DNA of 64,000 bases from Nereocystis luetkeana (GCA_031213475.1 JARUPZ010000024.1:5984038-6048037); one strand, 5' to 3'; counted from the first letter of the stretch, positions 50,101 through 60,771 are shown. The notes: generated from the sequence alone by a model not told the origin. Program-made: numbers and translations.

Positions 50101-50206
50101 TCAGCGTCGGGGGGGGATTGAAATATCACCGTAGACACATATTTTTCAATACATGCGCGAAACTCACGTCTCCAGCGAGGGCAGCTAGACCACGAACGCT
50201 ACTGTT

Positions 50207-50710
50207 ATAAGGCTTAGCCTGGGTGGGCAGTTGGCTAACCTTTTACCAGTACTACTGTAGTGTTGCAAGGATTATGTAGGCCTTGGCAATCGATCGTTTT
50301 TTGTCCCCCCTATGAAATCTAGCTCAGTAGGAAACACCTCCACATTTGGCGTCGTCGAGGACATGGGTTCGAGTCTCGCTTCGAACGTTTCTTCTTGTAG
50401 AAGCGCTCGCGCGTGCGGTCCCTGAACACGTATATCTTCGTGGTTCCCCATGGGTTGAAAGGAAGCGGGTAGGCCACAGCGTACAGCCGCATACGGAACT
50501 TACGCGCCAAATGTCCCGTCGTTTAGATGGGAGGAGAGTGTTATAAGGATTACCCTGGCCTGGGTAATAGATCGATATTTTACCCCTATAGATCAGTAGG
50601 CAACCCCTCCACAGTAGGCCGGCAGGCGAATACCTTTAACAAATCGCGCCGACGGCAGAACATAGGTTTTGGGATCACGAGTTCGATTATCACCGCCCAA
50701 CATGTCCAAG
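50207..50710 (+). mobile_element. tRNA-derived SINE family S, tandem array 2
   Basis: Plus strand. Heads at about 50319 (A box TAGCTCAGTAGG, B box GGGTTCGAGTCTC, 44 bp apart) and about 50588 (TAGATCAGTAGG and GAGTTCGATTATC) are 270 bp apart. The body matches the array at 8.3-8.8 kb (GCGCGTGCGGTCCCTGAACAC; GTTATAAGGATTACCCTGGC; AATAGATCGATATTTT). A further unit end (CTGTTATAAGGCTTAGCCTG) lies at 50207. The arms around the B box do not pair well, so no functional tRNA is claimed. Confidence 0.7.
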
Positions 50711-50924
50711 CCCTCTAGAAGTAGAGGAGCATATCCAGACGTCGTACCTGAGAAGTACTCTACTTGGGTCCGCATAAAAAAAGGAACCACCTGGCTTTTA
50801 CACGTCGACCCGTCCATATCCGGTCGACCTGAACATGCCGCCGTTCCAGGAGGGGGGGAGGGTGCTGTAAGACACCGGTGCGCTCGTACTACCGTAGTTG
50901 TAGTGCTACAAGGCCTGCTAGCCG

Positions 50925-50997
50925 CTGTAGCACTGTAGCCCCGTTTTGGGGACAACATACTTGGAATTTGAGTTGTCTATCCCCCAAGCAGTCCTAT
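50925..50997. mobile_element. MITE family B, degraded
   Basis: GTAGCCCCGTTTTGGGGACA ... GAGTTGTCTATCCCCCAAGC, then AGTCCTATA. Ends lost. Confidence 0.55.
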
Positions 50998-51010
50998 ATG
51001 ATCTAATACC

Positions 51011-51300
51011 GTGCTACTGTATTGCATATATATAGCACGCAACGTAACGCCTCCCCAGGGACGAATCCCCGACCCGAAATTCCTCAAAACGAAGGGAGGC
51101 GGCACACACATCAAAACGATGGTTTCGGAAATGTCGCGCGACGGCATTTTTTCTCCCATATACAGACGCATCGCTCGGCGTTCGTACCGCCCGCACTGTC
51201 GATTAATCAGCTTCGAAATTCGTCCGAAGGGTATGCTAGCGTATACGGCAGCGGGCAGTGCTAGAACACATTTAACACTACCACCGCGACACCCCCAGCG
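51011..51300. other. Stretch with an anonymous plus-strand frame
   Basis: The frame 51011-51361 includes GGTHIKTMVSEMSRDGIF and RPHCRLISFEIRPKG. Partly protein-like, not recognised. The last part runs into the family 2 retroposon, so it is unlikely to be a complete gene. Confidence 0.2.
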
Positions 51301-51323
51301 ACTGGGGGCGGGAGGGGGGGGGG

Positions 51324-51595
51324 TTGTGCTTGACATCATGCATGGCCGTATAGTCGTATGACCATAGACCCTCGTAACCTGCAGTAATGCTGGGACGGAG
51401 CAACGCCAGATTTTCACCGGCCAGACAGATAAAATCTTGCACCAAGCGCGAAGCGCGAAGAGGTTTTAGGCGAGTCGCATGAAGGGTGAGTGCATCGTAC
51501 TAATAACCTCTTGTGAGGCGGCGTTGGATATTATGGTCGACACAGCTTCAATGGGTTAATTTATTTCCCGGTGTGGCCACTTCCGAAGACAGTGT
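51324..51595 (-). mobile_element. Poly(C) retroposon family 2, long diverged copy
   Basis: Minus strand: GTGGCCACACCGGGAAATAA, CAAGAGGTTATTAGTACGAT, CTTCGCGCTTGGTGCAAGA, GGTGAAAATCTGGCG, then CATGATGTCAAGCACAACC and a C-run (plus G-run 51313-51323). Terminal motif altered. Confidence 0.8.
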
Positions 51596-51693
51596 GGGAG
51601 TTCTATGCATCTGCCTCGTGGGTGCCTTTTTATACCATAAATACTACCAGGTACCATTATTACGTGACACGATCATGCCCCTCGTGCGGAGTA

Positions 51694-51790
51694 TTAACCC
51701 CTTAAGAACCGCAGTCCCGTTTTGGGGACAAACCAGTCAAATTTCAAGTAGTTTGTCCCCGAAACGGGACTGCGGTTCTAAAGGGGTTAA
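51694..51790. mobile_element. MITE family B copy with TTAA flanks
   Basis: TTAA-CCCCTTAAGAACCGCAG ... GGTTCTAAAGGGG-TTAA. Arms with GGGGACAAACCAGTCAAA and GTAGTTTGTCCCCGAAACGG. Near-perfect hairpin. Confidence 0.92.
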
Positions 51791-52448
51791 GGCTCTCTCC
51801 CCCCCCCGCCTTTTGACCCCCGCGCAAATTATCCAGAGTAACTCGATCGCCAGCTGCGACCGACCGCCAAAAAAAAAACAAAAACGGTACGTACCCGCCT
51901 GGATTTATAGCTTTCGTACGAAGTGAGCGGAATGTTTTATTTATGGTGTCGTTGCCAACCGACGCCAAACTAATACCTGATTAATAATGTACCAGGAGGT
52001 ATCCGGTATCAAGCAGGAAACCCCAAGCAGGAAGATGAAGCTGAATGCGCCAATGCGCCCCATTTCGATTTGTCGAGTGTTATGGATATAATACTCCCCC
52101 ACAGGTGAAACGAACCAACATCAAAATTGATATATACCTGGCATACGAATCTATAGTTGTGTACCTGGTACATGATAAATCTCCGAGATTTGTCGCAGAC
52201 TGTATGAAGACGAACCGAAATCTTAATATTTCAGTTGAATCCGTTGGTTGGTATTAATAGTTGGTCATTGATGATTCCAAGGTGCTGCTTGCTGGCAACA
52301 TGTTGTTTCGTTTTTTGATGTCTTGATGTCCTGTGATGATGATGTTCTGATGATGTTACGTGGGGTGCTTTGAGACTGCTTCCTCTGGGACTCACTCTCT
52401 CGTATGATACATAGAAAATATCCGCCGCTGGAGCAGCCGGTGCTGCAG

Positions 52449-52741
<293 letters not shown>

Positions 52742-52799
52742 TACTGAATTGATGGCGTTGTTGTTTATACGACGAGAGTAGTTCACGCTGACTGTCTGA

Positions 52800-53120
52800 T
52801 GATACCAGGTATAAAAATTAACAGCGCGTTTTTTGTTGTGGACTGCTGTCAGTGCTCTAGTTCGTGTTGTACTATACAGCAGTACGTAGCGCAGAGGGAT
52901 AAACTATGCGCGGAGTTGTTGTGTCGGAAACTGCTGTTTGTATAAAAAGGAAAGACGATCGTTATACAGCAGTATAATAGTCAGTTAGTCAGTCAGTCAC
53001 ACCACGGCAATCAGTCGGTCAATCCGCGAATAGCAAGATACTACCAGGTATATAATACCTGGCACTATTTTATACCGGTACCAGGTATAACTCCTACTTT
53101 ACTCTTGCCAGGTATACTCC
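52800..53120. other. Dense cluster of TACCWGGTA and TACAGCAGTA motifs
   Basis: Exact TACC(A/T)GGTA at 52803, 53042 and 53079, TACCGGTA at 53072, TACAGCAGTA at 52875 and 52965. TACCTGGCA at 53056-53064 faces TGCCAGGTA at 53106-53114. No gene. Confidence 0.7.
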
Positions 53121-53864
53121 TATTAATATCAATAATACGGGTAGATGTGGAGGGCAGGTTTTGGGAAAGGACCGGTGCCACAGGAACAACAACATAGATG
53201 TTCCGTATCTCGAGTCACATACATGCATGGGTGAGTGTGTGTGCTCATTCATACCTGGTATGTATATATCGTATATGTTGTGTGTATCTGGTATGCGTCG
53301 TATCATGGCTCGCACGGACGGTGCGGACGGACGTGGTGGCGTCGCGTGGTTGGTGTCGCGGTGGCCGGACTAAAAGAATCAGCAGCAGGTGTAGTTGCAA
53401 ACCATTTTTGTTTCGCCGCCTCACAAAGATCCGGATCCTTTGGTCTGTTCGCCACCGACTGATCTCCAGGTTTCCACACGCATCTTTTTTTACTTTTGTT
53501 TTCGATATTTTTGGTAGATTTTAGTAGATTTTGGTAGATTTTGGAGAATATGATGTTGGGAGCGTTTCGAAGTTTCGAAAACACTTGCGCGTACAGTAGT
53601 ATTAGTAGTACAGTAGTATTCGAAAAACATCCGCCGGAACGTTACGTACGTGTGTGCTCCCCCTATATACCCTCTCCGAAGCCAACCCCCCAGTGCTCCT
53701 CAAAAACCGACTGGAGCTGCTACCTGTGCTGTGTTGCTGTGGTGGAGTTTGCCTCTGGACGGGCAGAGGACACTGGCAATCAGCGTGACGGCGGGAGACA
53801 CGCCACCTCTAGACTGTGCAACGCTGCACCGTTGCTGTGCCGAAGGGTGGAGGAGTCTATACTG

Positions 53865-53867
53865 CTG

Positions 53868-53902
<35 letters not shown>
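53865..53902. repeat. (CTG)n microsatellite
   Basis: About 12 CTG/TGC units. Confidence 0.95.
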
Positions 53903-53904
<2 letters not shown>

Positions 53905-54093
53905 GTGCTTGGTGCTGTACGTACGAATTTGTAGCAGAATTTGGTTGAACCTTCTGCTACAGGCAGGAGCGGTATATAAAGTCAACACGAAACTTCTTGG
54001 GACACTCCAAACTCCAAAACTACACTGGTGCTGCTTGCTGCTGCTTGCTGCTGCTGCTGCTACAGCTACGGCGGTGTTGGTGATAGACGGCAG

Positions 54094-54287
54094 GGATGCC
54101 ATCGTCGGGGGCGACTGGGAGAAGTGGCGTGGAGATCGGAGCTAATAATCACGGCAACATGGCCGTCTTGGAGGGCGTCAGCTGCGGCGGGTCGGAGCGC
54201 AGTAAAAGGTTACCCGAATCTCGGGCAATCGACATTCCAAGCTCGGCGCCGACTTTGGAGCAACCACCGTGGAGTGGCCCGCACGAG
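54094..54287 (+). CDS. Possible exon, function unknown
   Basis: 194 bp between acceptor ACGGCAG| (54093) and donor CACGAG|GTATGA (54288). It is open for 64 codons (MPSSGATGRSGVEIGANNHG ... LEQPPWSGPHE). The downstream frame 54300-54438 (MPELAIAPGQLHDCLSSLLE) ends in a stop and could be a following exon in another phase. No family recognised. Confidence 0.25.
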
Positions 54288-54844
54288 GTATGACAATGTA
54301 CGGTTGAAAATGCCGGAACTGGCTATAGCTCCCGGACAGCTGCACGATTGCCTGTCCTCGTTGCTAGAGCTGTGGCTTGGGGAGGGAAGGGAGAGGGGAG
54401 CGGACCTTGAGACCGGCGGTGTGTTTTTGTACGTATAGAGCAGAAGAAGCAGGTAGGTGGTGTATACATACGTTTGCGTTTTTTTGCTGATGACCACGAC
54501 GCTGCTGCTACTTGCTTATAGATACTCGTATCCATCCATCCAAACATACATGCATGGGCGTGCGACAGAAGAACCTGCGCGCAAAAGAGACGAGACCTTG
54601 TCGTACGAGGACGAGAGCACTCTTTTTACAGCTACACCACAGCAGTTTGTATGTATGTAAAGTATTAGTATGCACCTACCTGTGGTATGCGAGCTTTAAA
54701 GCAGCCGCAGTCGGTCTGGAATTATCTCAACATACATATATGGGCCGTTTGAAGAGCAGAAGAAGTGAAGACCGCCCTATCTATGTTCATCTTGATTCAG
54801 CATCTCAAACGTCGTCACTTGTCATCATCGTCGGAAAAAAATGT

Positions 54845-54966
54845 CTATTACGGGGGACCATAGTTAATAGGACCAAATAGTGTTGAGTAAAAATGGTTAA
54901 ATACATACCAGGTAGGCTTTTGTCCACACCATAGGTCCTATTAACTATGGTCCTCCGTAGTAATAG
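54845..54966. mobile_element. MITE family A copy 15 with TACCAGGTA
   Basis: TTACGGGGGACCATAG ... ACTATGGTCCTCCGTAG. TACCAGGTA at 54906-54914 sits at the internal TA hot spot. Removing CCAGGTA restores the reference ACATAGG. Confidence 0.92.
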
Positions 54967-56330
54967 ATTAATAATAATATCGGAACGACCGGACGAGGGC
55001 CGGAACGTTTTTTCTCTTGGTCGACGTCCGCCGGCCGAACTTGTGACGAAAATAATGTCGATTATTTAACAATAATACGAGCAGCTGAAATTGATGCACT
55101 CTTATCATCATACGAGGATCTACAGAGTATATTATTTTATTAGTAGTTTAATGATAGACGTAGCTTTTCGCTCTGCGGCATTAATGATAGAAGAAGTATA
55201 GTTTTTGGCTCTGCGCGGCCTCCACGTCCCTTGGTGTGCTTGCTTTGTTCTTTTTGTTTCACCTCGATCGAAATCCATCATGAATGATGTGAGACGGTGC
55301 CACCACCATGATGAACAGAACATATATATATATGCATGCATGGGATGGATGAGATAATGAGTGATGATGAACCAGAAGCAGGAAGACAGAAGAAGAACAA
55401 GAACAACAAGAACAAGACAGAAAACAGAAAAAACAACCACCACAGAAAGAAGGCATGCAAGCAGCAACACACGACACCGCACACAGCATACATACCTCGG
55501 TACATACAACCAACAAGACAACATATTGATAGAGCAACATGCACGGGTACAACAGTTAGTACTGATATCAATGACTGACTGGGTACCTCGTTTTCAAGAA
55601 CAGCAGCATCAAGCGTACTACTACTGCTGCACAGCATGTTGTACGAGTACGAAATGTATGTATGTGTCCTCCTGATGATCCATGATGCAGCGGTTATTTT
55701 GCGTTTCTTTTTTTTCTCTCTTTTTGGCGTTTGAGAGTCGATTTAAATTGCACAAAAATGACCGCACAATATCCGTTCAAAGAGGCAAAAGTCAAAATAG
55801 CATGAAAACAACACCCCGCCGTTTTCCACCACCTCCTACAAGCCCGTCTACCGATGCCTCCTGCCTCATCGACGAGGTCGCTGTGTAGTCGACTCTGTGG
55901 TCTGCGCACTGTTCATCGCCTGACTGACGGCGTCATGCTCGTTTGCGTTACGAGTTACGAGCACAGAAAAAGGGACGAAACGCAGAAGAAGTGGATATCT
56001 TCTGGCGGCACAAATATTAATGCTGCGCGTACGTACGTATTTTTCTGGTGTGCCGGTATTATATTATTGAAATTAGTAAGTCAGGAGAACAGAACAACTG
56101 CACTATTATAGACATTGTCGGATGGCAAGCATAATAATAATAGCCAGGAGTTCTATAATCGTGATGTCGACGGGTAGAGAAGAACACACACGTACTGCTC
56201 TGTGTGTATATTGGATCGCTTTTTTCTAGGTATGTACACGCTACGAGATGTCGTATCTTGTAAGCTTGATTTCTAATTGATCTGTGATCTCGGCCAGCAC
56301 CACCTCGTGCACTCGGCACTGAAACAGCGG
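54967..56330. other. Stretch without supported gene
   Basis: Low-complexity AAGAACAAGAACAACAAG stretch at 55390-55420 and short frames on both strands. No motif, repeat family or splice-supported exon was recognised. Confidence 0.4.
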
Positions 56331-56421
56331 TTTTTAGGACCGCAGTCCCGTTTTGGGGACAAATGAGTCAAAATCTATGTAATTTGTCCCCAAAACGGGA
56401 CTGCGGTCCTGACAAGGGTCA
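56331..56421. mobile_element. MITE family B copy
   Basis: TTTTTAGGACCGCAGTCCC ... GGGACTGCGGTCCTGACAAGG. Arms almost perfect. The TTAA ends have decayed (right end GGGTCAAAC). Confidence 0.85.
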
Positions 56422-56597
56422 AACGAGGGCCGGGGTACACACCGACCCTGGAAAGTTTGTATGATAAATATGTCCCAAGATGAAGGACAGGGAAAAAACA
56501 GGAAAAAATGAGCGACAAAAAGGCGAGGAAGGTGGAACGAGCCGGGGCTACGACGGTGTGATGATGAGGATGATGTTCTCACACAAACTGCATAAAA

Positions 56598-56758
56598 GAT
56601 GTCAGGAGACGGCACTTTTCACCCCTTGACAGACAGACCGCAACTTTGCCTTGACATGCCTTAATCGGCACGGAACTACTAGGTATTAGTGCGGAACAAG
56701 CGGCCCTAAAACCCTTGACAGCGCACGTTTTGCCTTGCTTGACATGTCTCCTGACATC
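56598..56758. mobile_element. Family F element with 13-bp inverted ends
   Basis: 161 bp, GATGTCAGGAGAC ... GTCTCCTGACATC. Internal blocks CCCCTTGACAGACAG, ACTTTGCCTTGACATGCCTT, GTGCGGAACAAGCGGCCC and CCTTGACAGCGCACGTTTTG. Likely a MITE-type element. No clear target duplication seen. Confidence 0.65.
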
Positions 56759-57035
56759 TTGGTTCTGCATTGCTTTTCATTTTTTTTGTTTTGCAGTTTT
56801 GAAAAAGGGGTGGCCCACGCGAACTGCACGTCCCCTTGTGTATCGTTTACACCTATTAATAGAAAGTAACTGCTGCGTGTATCGTAACATGGTCACGATT
56901 TTCTCCTTGGCTTGTTGGTGTTGACATCTCTCCTCCCATTTTTTGCCGTAGCCCTTCGTTCTTGTTGAATACTGGTACAGTCAGTCCCTGGTAAAACGTA
57001 AATTGAATGATGACTTCTGATGCTCACAAGACACC

Positions 57036-57245
57036 TCTATATGACGGCACAATTCGATGCGAGTCGACGAGGGAAAAAAATGCTGAAATCTTCTCGCGAT
57101 AAAAAATGAAGGCACGTACCGTAGCGGGAAGGGGGGAAAAGAGCCTGCTATGTGACCCCGGATCTGAGTTACGAGTTGGAAGGAGAGAGAGAAGAAGATG
57201 TGCGAAGATAATAAATGGGATGAAAAAAAAATAAAAATATGAAAC
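57036..57245 (+). mobile_element. SINE family E, 5'-truncated copy with A-rich tail
   Basis: CACAATTCGATGCGAGTCGA ... CTCGCGATAAAAAATGAAGG ... TGTGACCCCGGATCTGAG ... GGGATGAAAAAAAAATAAAA. It shares about 190 bp with 59889-60075, in the opposite orientation. The A-rich 3' end marks it as a retroposon. Confidence 0.8.
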
Positions 57246-57473
57246 ACCAGGCATATCCGGGCATATATAATACCAGGTATATGATCAAGAAAAATATGAA
57301 TGTAATAAACCGAGCTGAGATCGATCTGTCCGTGTTCTTCACATGAAACCGTTCTTTCTACCCGTCGGTATACCCCAGGCACGATAGTATGTGCTAAACT
57401 ACTGTAGTTAAAAGGTAGTCATGGATCGACCACAGTTTTCCCGTCGTTCCGCCGTGCCAAGTCCTACATACCT

Positions 57474-57531
57474 TAACCCCTTTATAACCGCAGTCCCGTT
57501 TTGGGGACAAACTAGCTGAAATTTGAGTGCA
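57474..57531. mobile_element. MITE family B, left half only
   Basis: TAACCCCTTTATAACCGCAG ... TTTTGGGGACAAACTAGCTG, ending at ATTTGAGTG. The right arm is missing. Confidence 0.75.
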
Positions 57532-57644
57532 TGTACCAAACATGAAAACGCCTCCAGTGTTTATACATGGTATCATACAAAATACAAACGAAATACGTGC
57601 GATATATGTATGTACCTAGTACCTGGTACACACGATCGAGCGAA

Positions 57645-57830
57645 CATCTCAGGAAAGAGCACTCTCACCCCTTGGCAGACAGCAACTTTGCCTTGACCCT
57701 TGGCATGCCTTGACTGACACCAAACTATTGTTCGTACGGTAGTGGGTTTTAGTGTGGAACACTTGGCCGCACATTTTTTTGAGTGGCTGTACATGTTACG
57801 TATGTCTCCTGACTCCCGACAGTTTTGCCA
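57645..57830. repeat. Dispersed repeat family F copy
   Basis: CATCTCAGGAAAGAGC, ACCCCTTGGCAGACAGCAAC, CTTGGCATGCCTTGACTGAC, TTAGTGTGGAACACTTGGCC, ATGTCTCCTGACTCCCGAC. Diverged from the copy at 56598. Confidence 0.6.
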
Positions 57831-57999
57831 TCGAGTGTCTGTTTTATGCGTTCATCTTTCCAGATGGTTGCATGTTTTTTGCTCTTTGTTATCCGCATGG
57901 CACCTGCCTGTGTTGCTACAAAAAGCAAGAGCAGGGTAAATCTGTGGCCCATGCTTACTGTACAGCGCTTGGGCTCGTACAACCCTAAAAGGGGCAGCG

Positions 58000-58500
58000 G
58001 TTGTCTACTACCTGGTACACTGTTTTGAAAGGGCTGTACGTAGTCTGTACCTGGTACGTATGTAGTCTATGGAATTTTTGGGAGTACGTTTTTCCCTACA
58101 TATCACGCTCGTATTGTGCGAGCCTACGTATGATACGATACGCAGTATTTCTTCTGTGCGTGACTTCACGCAAGCTTCTACGAAGTACGAGGTATAATTG
58201 CACGAAGCACAGGTACCACTGGGTTGTAACTGCCTGTGTATTGTATACCAGGTACCTGGTACGTAGGTACACGTGGAGTGTATCGGGGGTGAGATTGGCA
58301 ATCGACACCCGATTCTATGTTTTTGGTATTCGGTCTAGGATACCGTCGTATACTCGTACATAAAACGCGCGATCGAATTATCACGCCGAAATTGCAAAGA
58401 CAAGTTTTACGTCACTTATCAATCTCATACCGTACGTAGTACGTAGAGTAGTGTTATACCTCCATTTTTTTCCTTCGTACCAGGTACCTGGGTATGGTAC
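58000..58500. other. Second dense cluster of TACCWGGTA motifs
   Basis: Exact motifs at 58009, 58048, 58246, 58253 and 58479, plus the near match TACCTGGGTA at 58486. TACCAGGTACCTGGTA at 58246-58261 has two motifs sharing a TA. No gene seen. Confidence 0.7.
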
Positions 58501-58796
58501 GAACAATATTCTGATTCTGTGATAGCAGCAGGGTTTTCGTGTTTTCGACGCACCTGGACCAAAATAATGACCGGTATGTTGGCAGTAGGCATTAACTATT
58601 ATCATTAGGCTTGCCATCCGACAAGAATAGGTTTAGCAATCTGGGAGAAGGGATCTTTCGGGATGTTTTTGACTTAAAATTTGCCTAGCGCCGTCTGCAC
58701 TTCGGAATCGTCGTCCGCGATTGAGAAATTTCCTGGTTCGATGCAAACGCGGCGCAGCCGCGTCTATGGGCAGTTTTGGCCCGTTTTGGTTGCGGT

Positions 58797-58845
58797 TCGG
58801 GGTCAGGGTTAGGGTTATTGTTAGGGTCAGGGGTTGGGTTGGGTC
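58797..58845. repeat. Interstitial telomere-like repeat
   Basis: GGGTCAGGGTTAGGGTTATT then GTTAGGGTCAGGGGTTGGG: five or six TTAGGG-like units, consistent with TTAGGG-type telomere repeats captured internally. Confidence 0.55.
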
Positions 58846-59084
58846 TCCGCCAGTACCTTGATCCCAACGGGAACCAAAATACCTGAACAGCCTGCCAACC
58901 TAAAGATCATTTCTCCTAGATTGTAATGGGACCTCGACGACAATGTGCAGCATGGAGCTTTCACGTTGATCAATCAAATCCCTGAAACAAGAAATCTCCG
59001 TATACGAATAACTATTGAGTACCAGGTACTCGTGTAGACTGCCCAGGTATATACCAGTCGGGGGGGTGGGGGGGGGGGGGGGGC

Positions 59085-59117
59085 GGGTACTCATTGTCAT
59101 GGATGGCCGTAGTCGTA
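59085..59117 (-). mobile_element. Poly(C) retroposon family 2, minimal copy
   Basis: Only 33 bp of the 3' end (TACGGCCATCCATGACAATG, AGTACCC) embedded in G-runs on both sides (59060-59085 and 59117-59136). The shortest copy in the window, a strongly 5'-truncated insertion. Confidence 0.75.
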
Positions 59118-59867
59118 GGGGGGCGGGGGGGGGGGGTGACAGTCTCACAGATAGATGGCGTGGGGGTGAAGCCAGGACCCGGCTTAGGAATGAAGGGTAG
59201 AGTGTAGAGGGGAATGTCATTCGGAAAGAAAGGAGCGAGGACAGCAATTAGTTGTGAATTGAAGCAGATAAGAGGTCAACCCCCTTCGGGTGGGGTGTTG
59301 GAAGATTACGACCAATAAACCAATGGTAATTTGGGTGTTACGAGTTATCAATCGTCTACGAGCAAGCGTGAGCGCCCTGCAGCATCAAGGGCGGGATCAT
59401 GTTGGGCCCGTGCCGTGCTAAAGTGACGTCGGATTACGTAATTACAGCCCATACTCCCTGATCGCACAAACCATACATTTCTATAGGAAACCCCTGCATT
59501 TTTTTTGTTTTTGTTTTTTTTTTCGACTCCCGCTATATACGAGTATATGTGCAAGGGGGAGCGGTCGGCACGAATCTTTGTGCAGGGCGTGCGTCGTCAG
59601 TTTCAAACTTGCAGGTCGGCTCAGACCAACACGAACACGGACCCGAATCCCAACCCATTGGGGGGCTCGAGTTAGGCAGGGGCAGTCCCGCGCGGCTCCA
59701 CCGCGTGTTTTGTTGGCGTTTCTCCAAAAAACGTCCGGGCGGCTGAAAGGCCAGCCTTGACCGATAAGACCCGCATCCTGCACATGAGAGCGAGCCCGTT
59801 TTTTTTTTTCCCCTCCCTGGACGCTGTATTTGGGCTCCGAGCTGCGACCCTGCGAGCTGCTGCTACG

Positions 59868-60245
59868 ACATTTTTTTTTTTTTTTTTTTGCTCATCCCAT
59901 TCATTGTATTCGCACATCTTCTTCTCTCTTTCCTTCCAACTCGTAACTCAGATCCGGGGTCACATAGCAGGCTCTTCTACCCCCTTCCCGCTACGGTACG
60001 TGCCTTCATTTTTATCGCGAGAAGATTTCAGCCTTTTCTTCCCTCGTCGACTCGCATCGAATTGTGCCTACCCACGCTGCAAGGCGCTCTCAACAATTGA
60101 ATCCTTTTTTATTTTTATTTTTGCAAATAAAGGCAAAGTCCGACCCACCTGGGGCTCGAACCCAGGACGACACATGGGGCTGTCTGTCGTCATGGATGGC
60201 CAAGAAGTCGACGGACAAAGGTGTTCGCGAGAAATTAAGGGCGGA
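59868..60245 (-). mobile_element. SINE family E, full-length copy with tRNA-like head and poly(A) tail
   Basis: Minus strand. The head at 60245-60140 has TTGGCCATCCATG (A-box-like) and CTGGGTTCGAGCCCCAG, a perfect T-arm-like stem-loop with a B box. Then a body with CTTCTCGCGATAAAAATGAAG and TGTGACCCCGGATCTGAG, ending GGGATGAGC and an A-run of about 20 (plus T-run 59869-59888). The acceptor and anticodon arms do not form a proper tRNA. Complete unit about 375 bp. Confidence 0.75.
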
Positions 60246-60679
60246 GACTAGGCCGGCCTCCGCTGAGGGTTTCATGCTGGCGGAGGCTGCGTGCACTGCG
60301 GGGGCGCTGCAGCACGACTACAGTGTCAGCCGAATTAGCGATGTAGAATATGATAAATTAAGAAAGGACAGAAAATGGGCTCTGCACATTTTCGTGTTGA
60401 TATTATATGTGCACTTCGGTCGTAGGCGGGAACGTTTTTTCAAGTGCCACCCTCTGTTTGCCGTAATTGCACGATATAAGCCCGCCTGTTGACTTTTAGC
60501 GCAATATATACGCGTAAGCACGACGTATATATTTCAGCCGATTTCCGACATCACTGGTGCCGTGGGATGGACCCCTTGCTTGCGTTTGCTTAAGACCGTC
60601 TTTGATCAAACGCCAATGACGCAGTTACCGTTTCTGTATTCGTGGATATTTATCGTATGTCCCGAGAGGGAGAACCCTG

Positions 60680-60771
60680 TTTGTTAAGACTGCAGTTCCG
60701 TTTTGTAGACAATTCGTTCAAATTCCGAGTACTTTGTCCCCAGAACGGGACTGCAGCACTTAAACGGTTGA
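60680..60771. mobile_element. MITE family B, diverged copy
   Basis: GTTAAGACTGCAGTTCCGTT ... GTCCCCAGAACGGGACTGCA, ACTTAAACGGTTGAGC. Arms mutated. Confidence 0.7.

Noticed and set aside
50319-50385. Functional tRNA gene (A box TAGCTCAGTAGG, B box GGGTTCGAGTC)
   Set aside because: The acceptor and T-arm stems do not pair, and the unit is repeated in tandem at two loci. It is a tRNA-derived repeat.
53042-53087. CCWGG recognised as a Dcm/EcoRII site, implying a cloning or methylation artefact
   Set aside because: The enrichment requires TA on both sides, occurs in many unrelated contexts, and MITE copies show clean 7-bp insertion, which a methylation site or adaptor would not explain.
60140-60245. 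Functional tRNA gene on the minus strand
   Set aside because: Only the T-arm is intact. No matching acceptor or anticodon stem, and the segment continues into a SINE body with poly(A).
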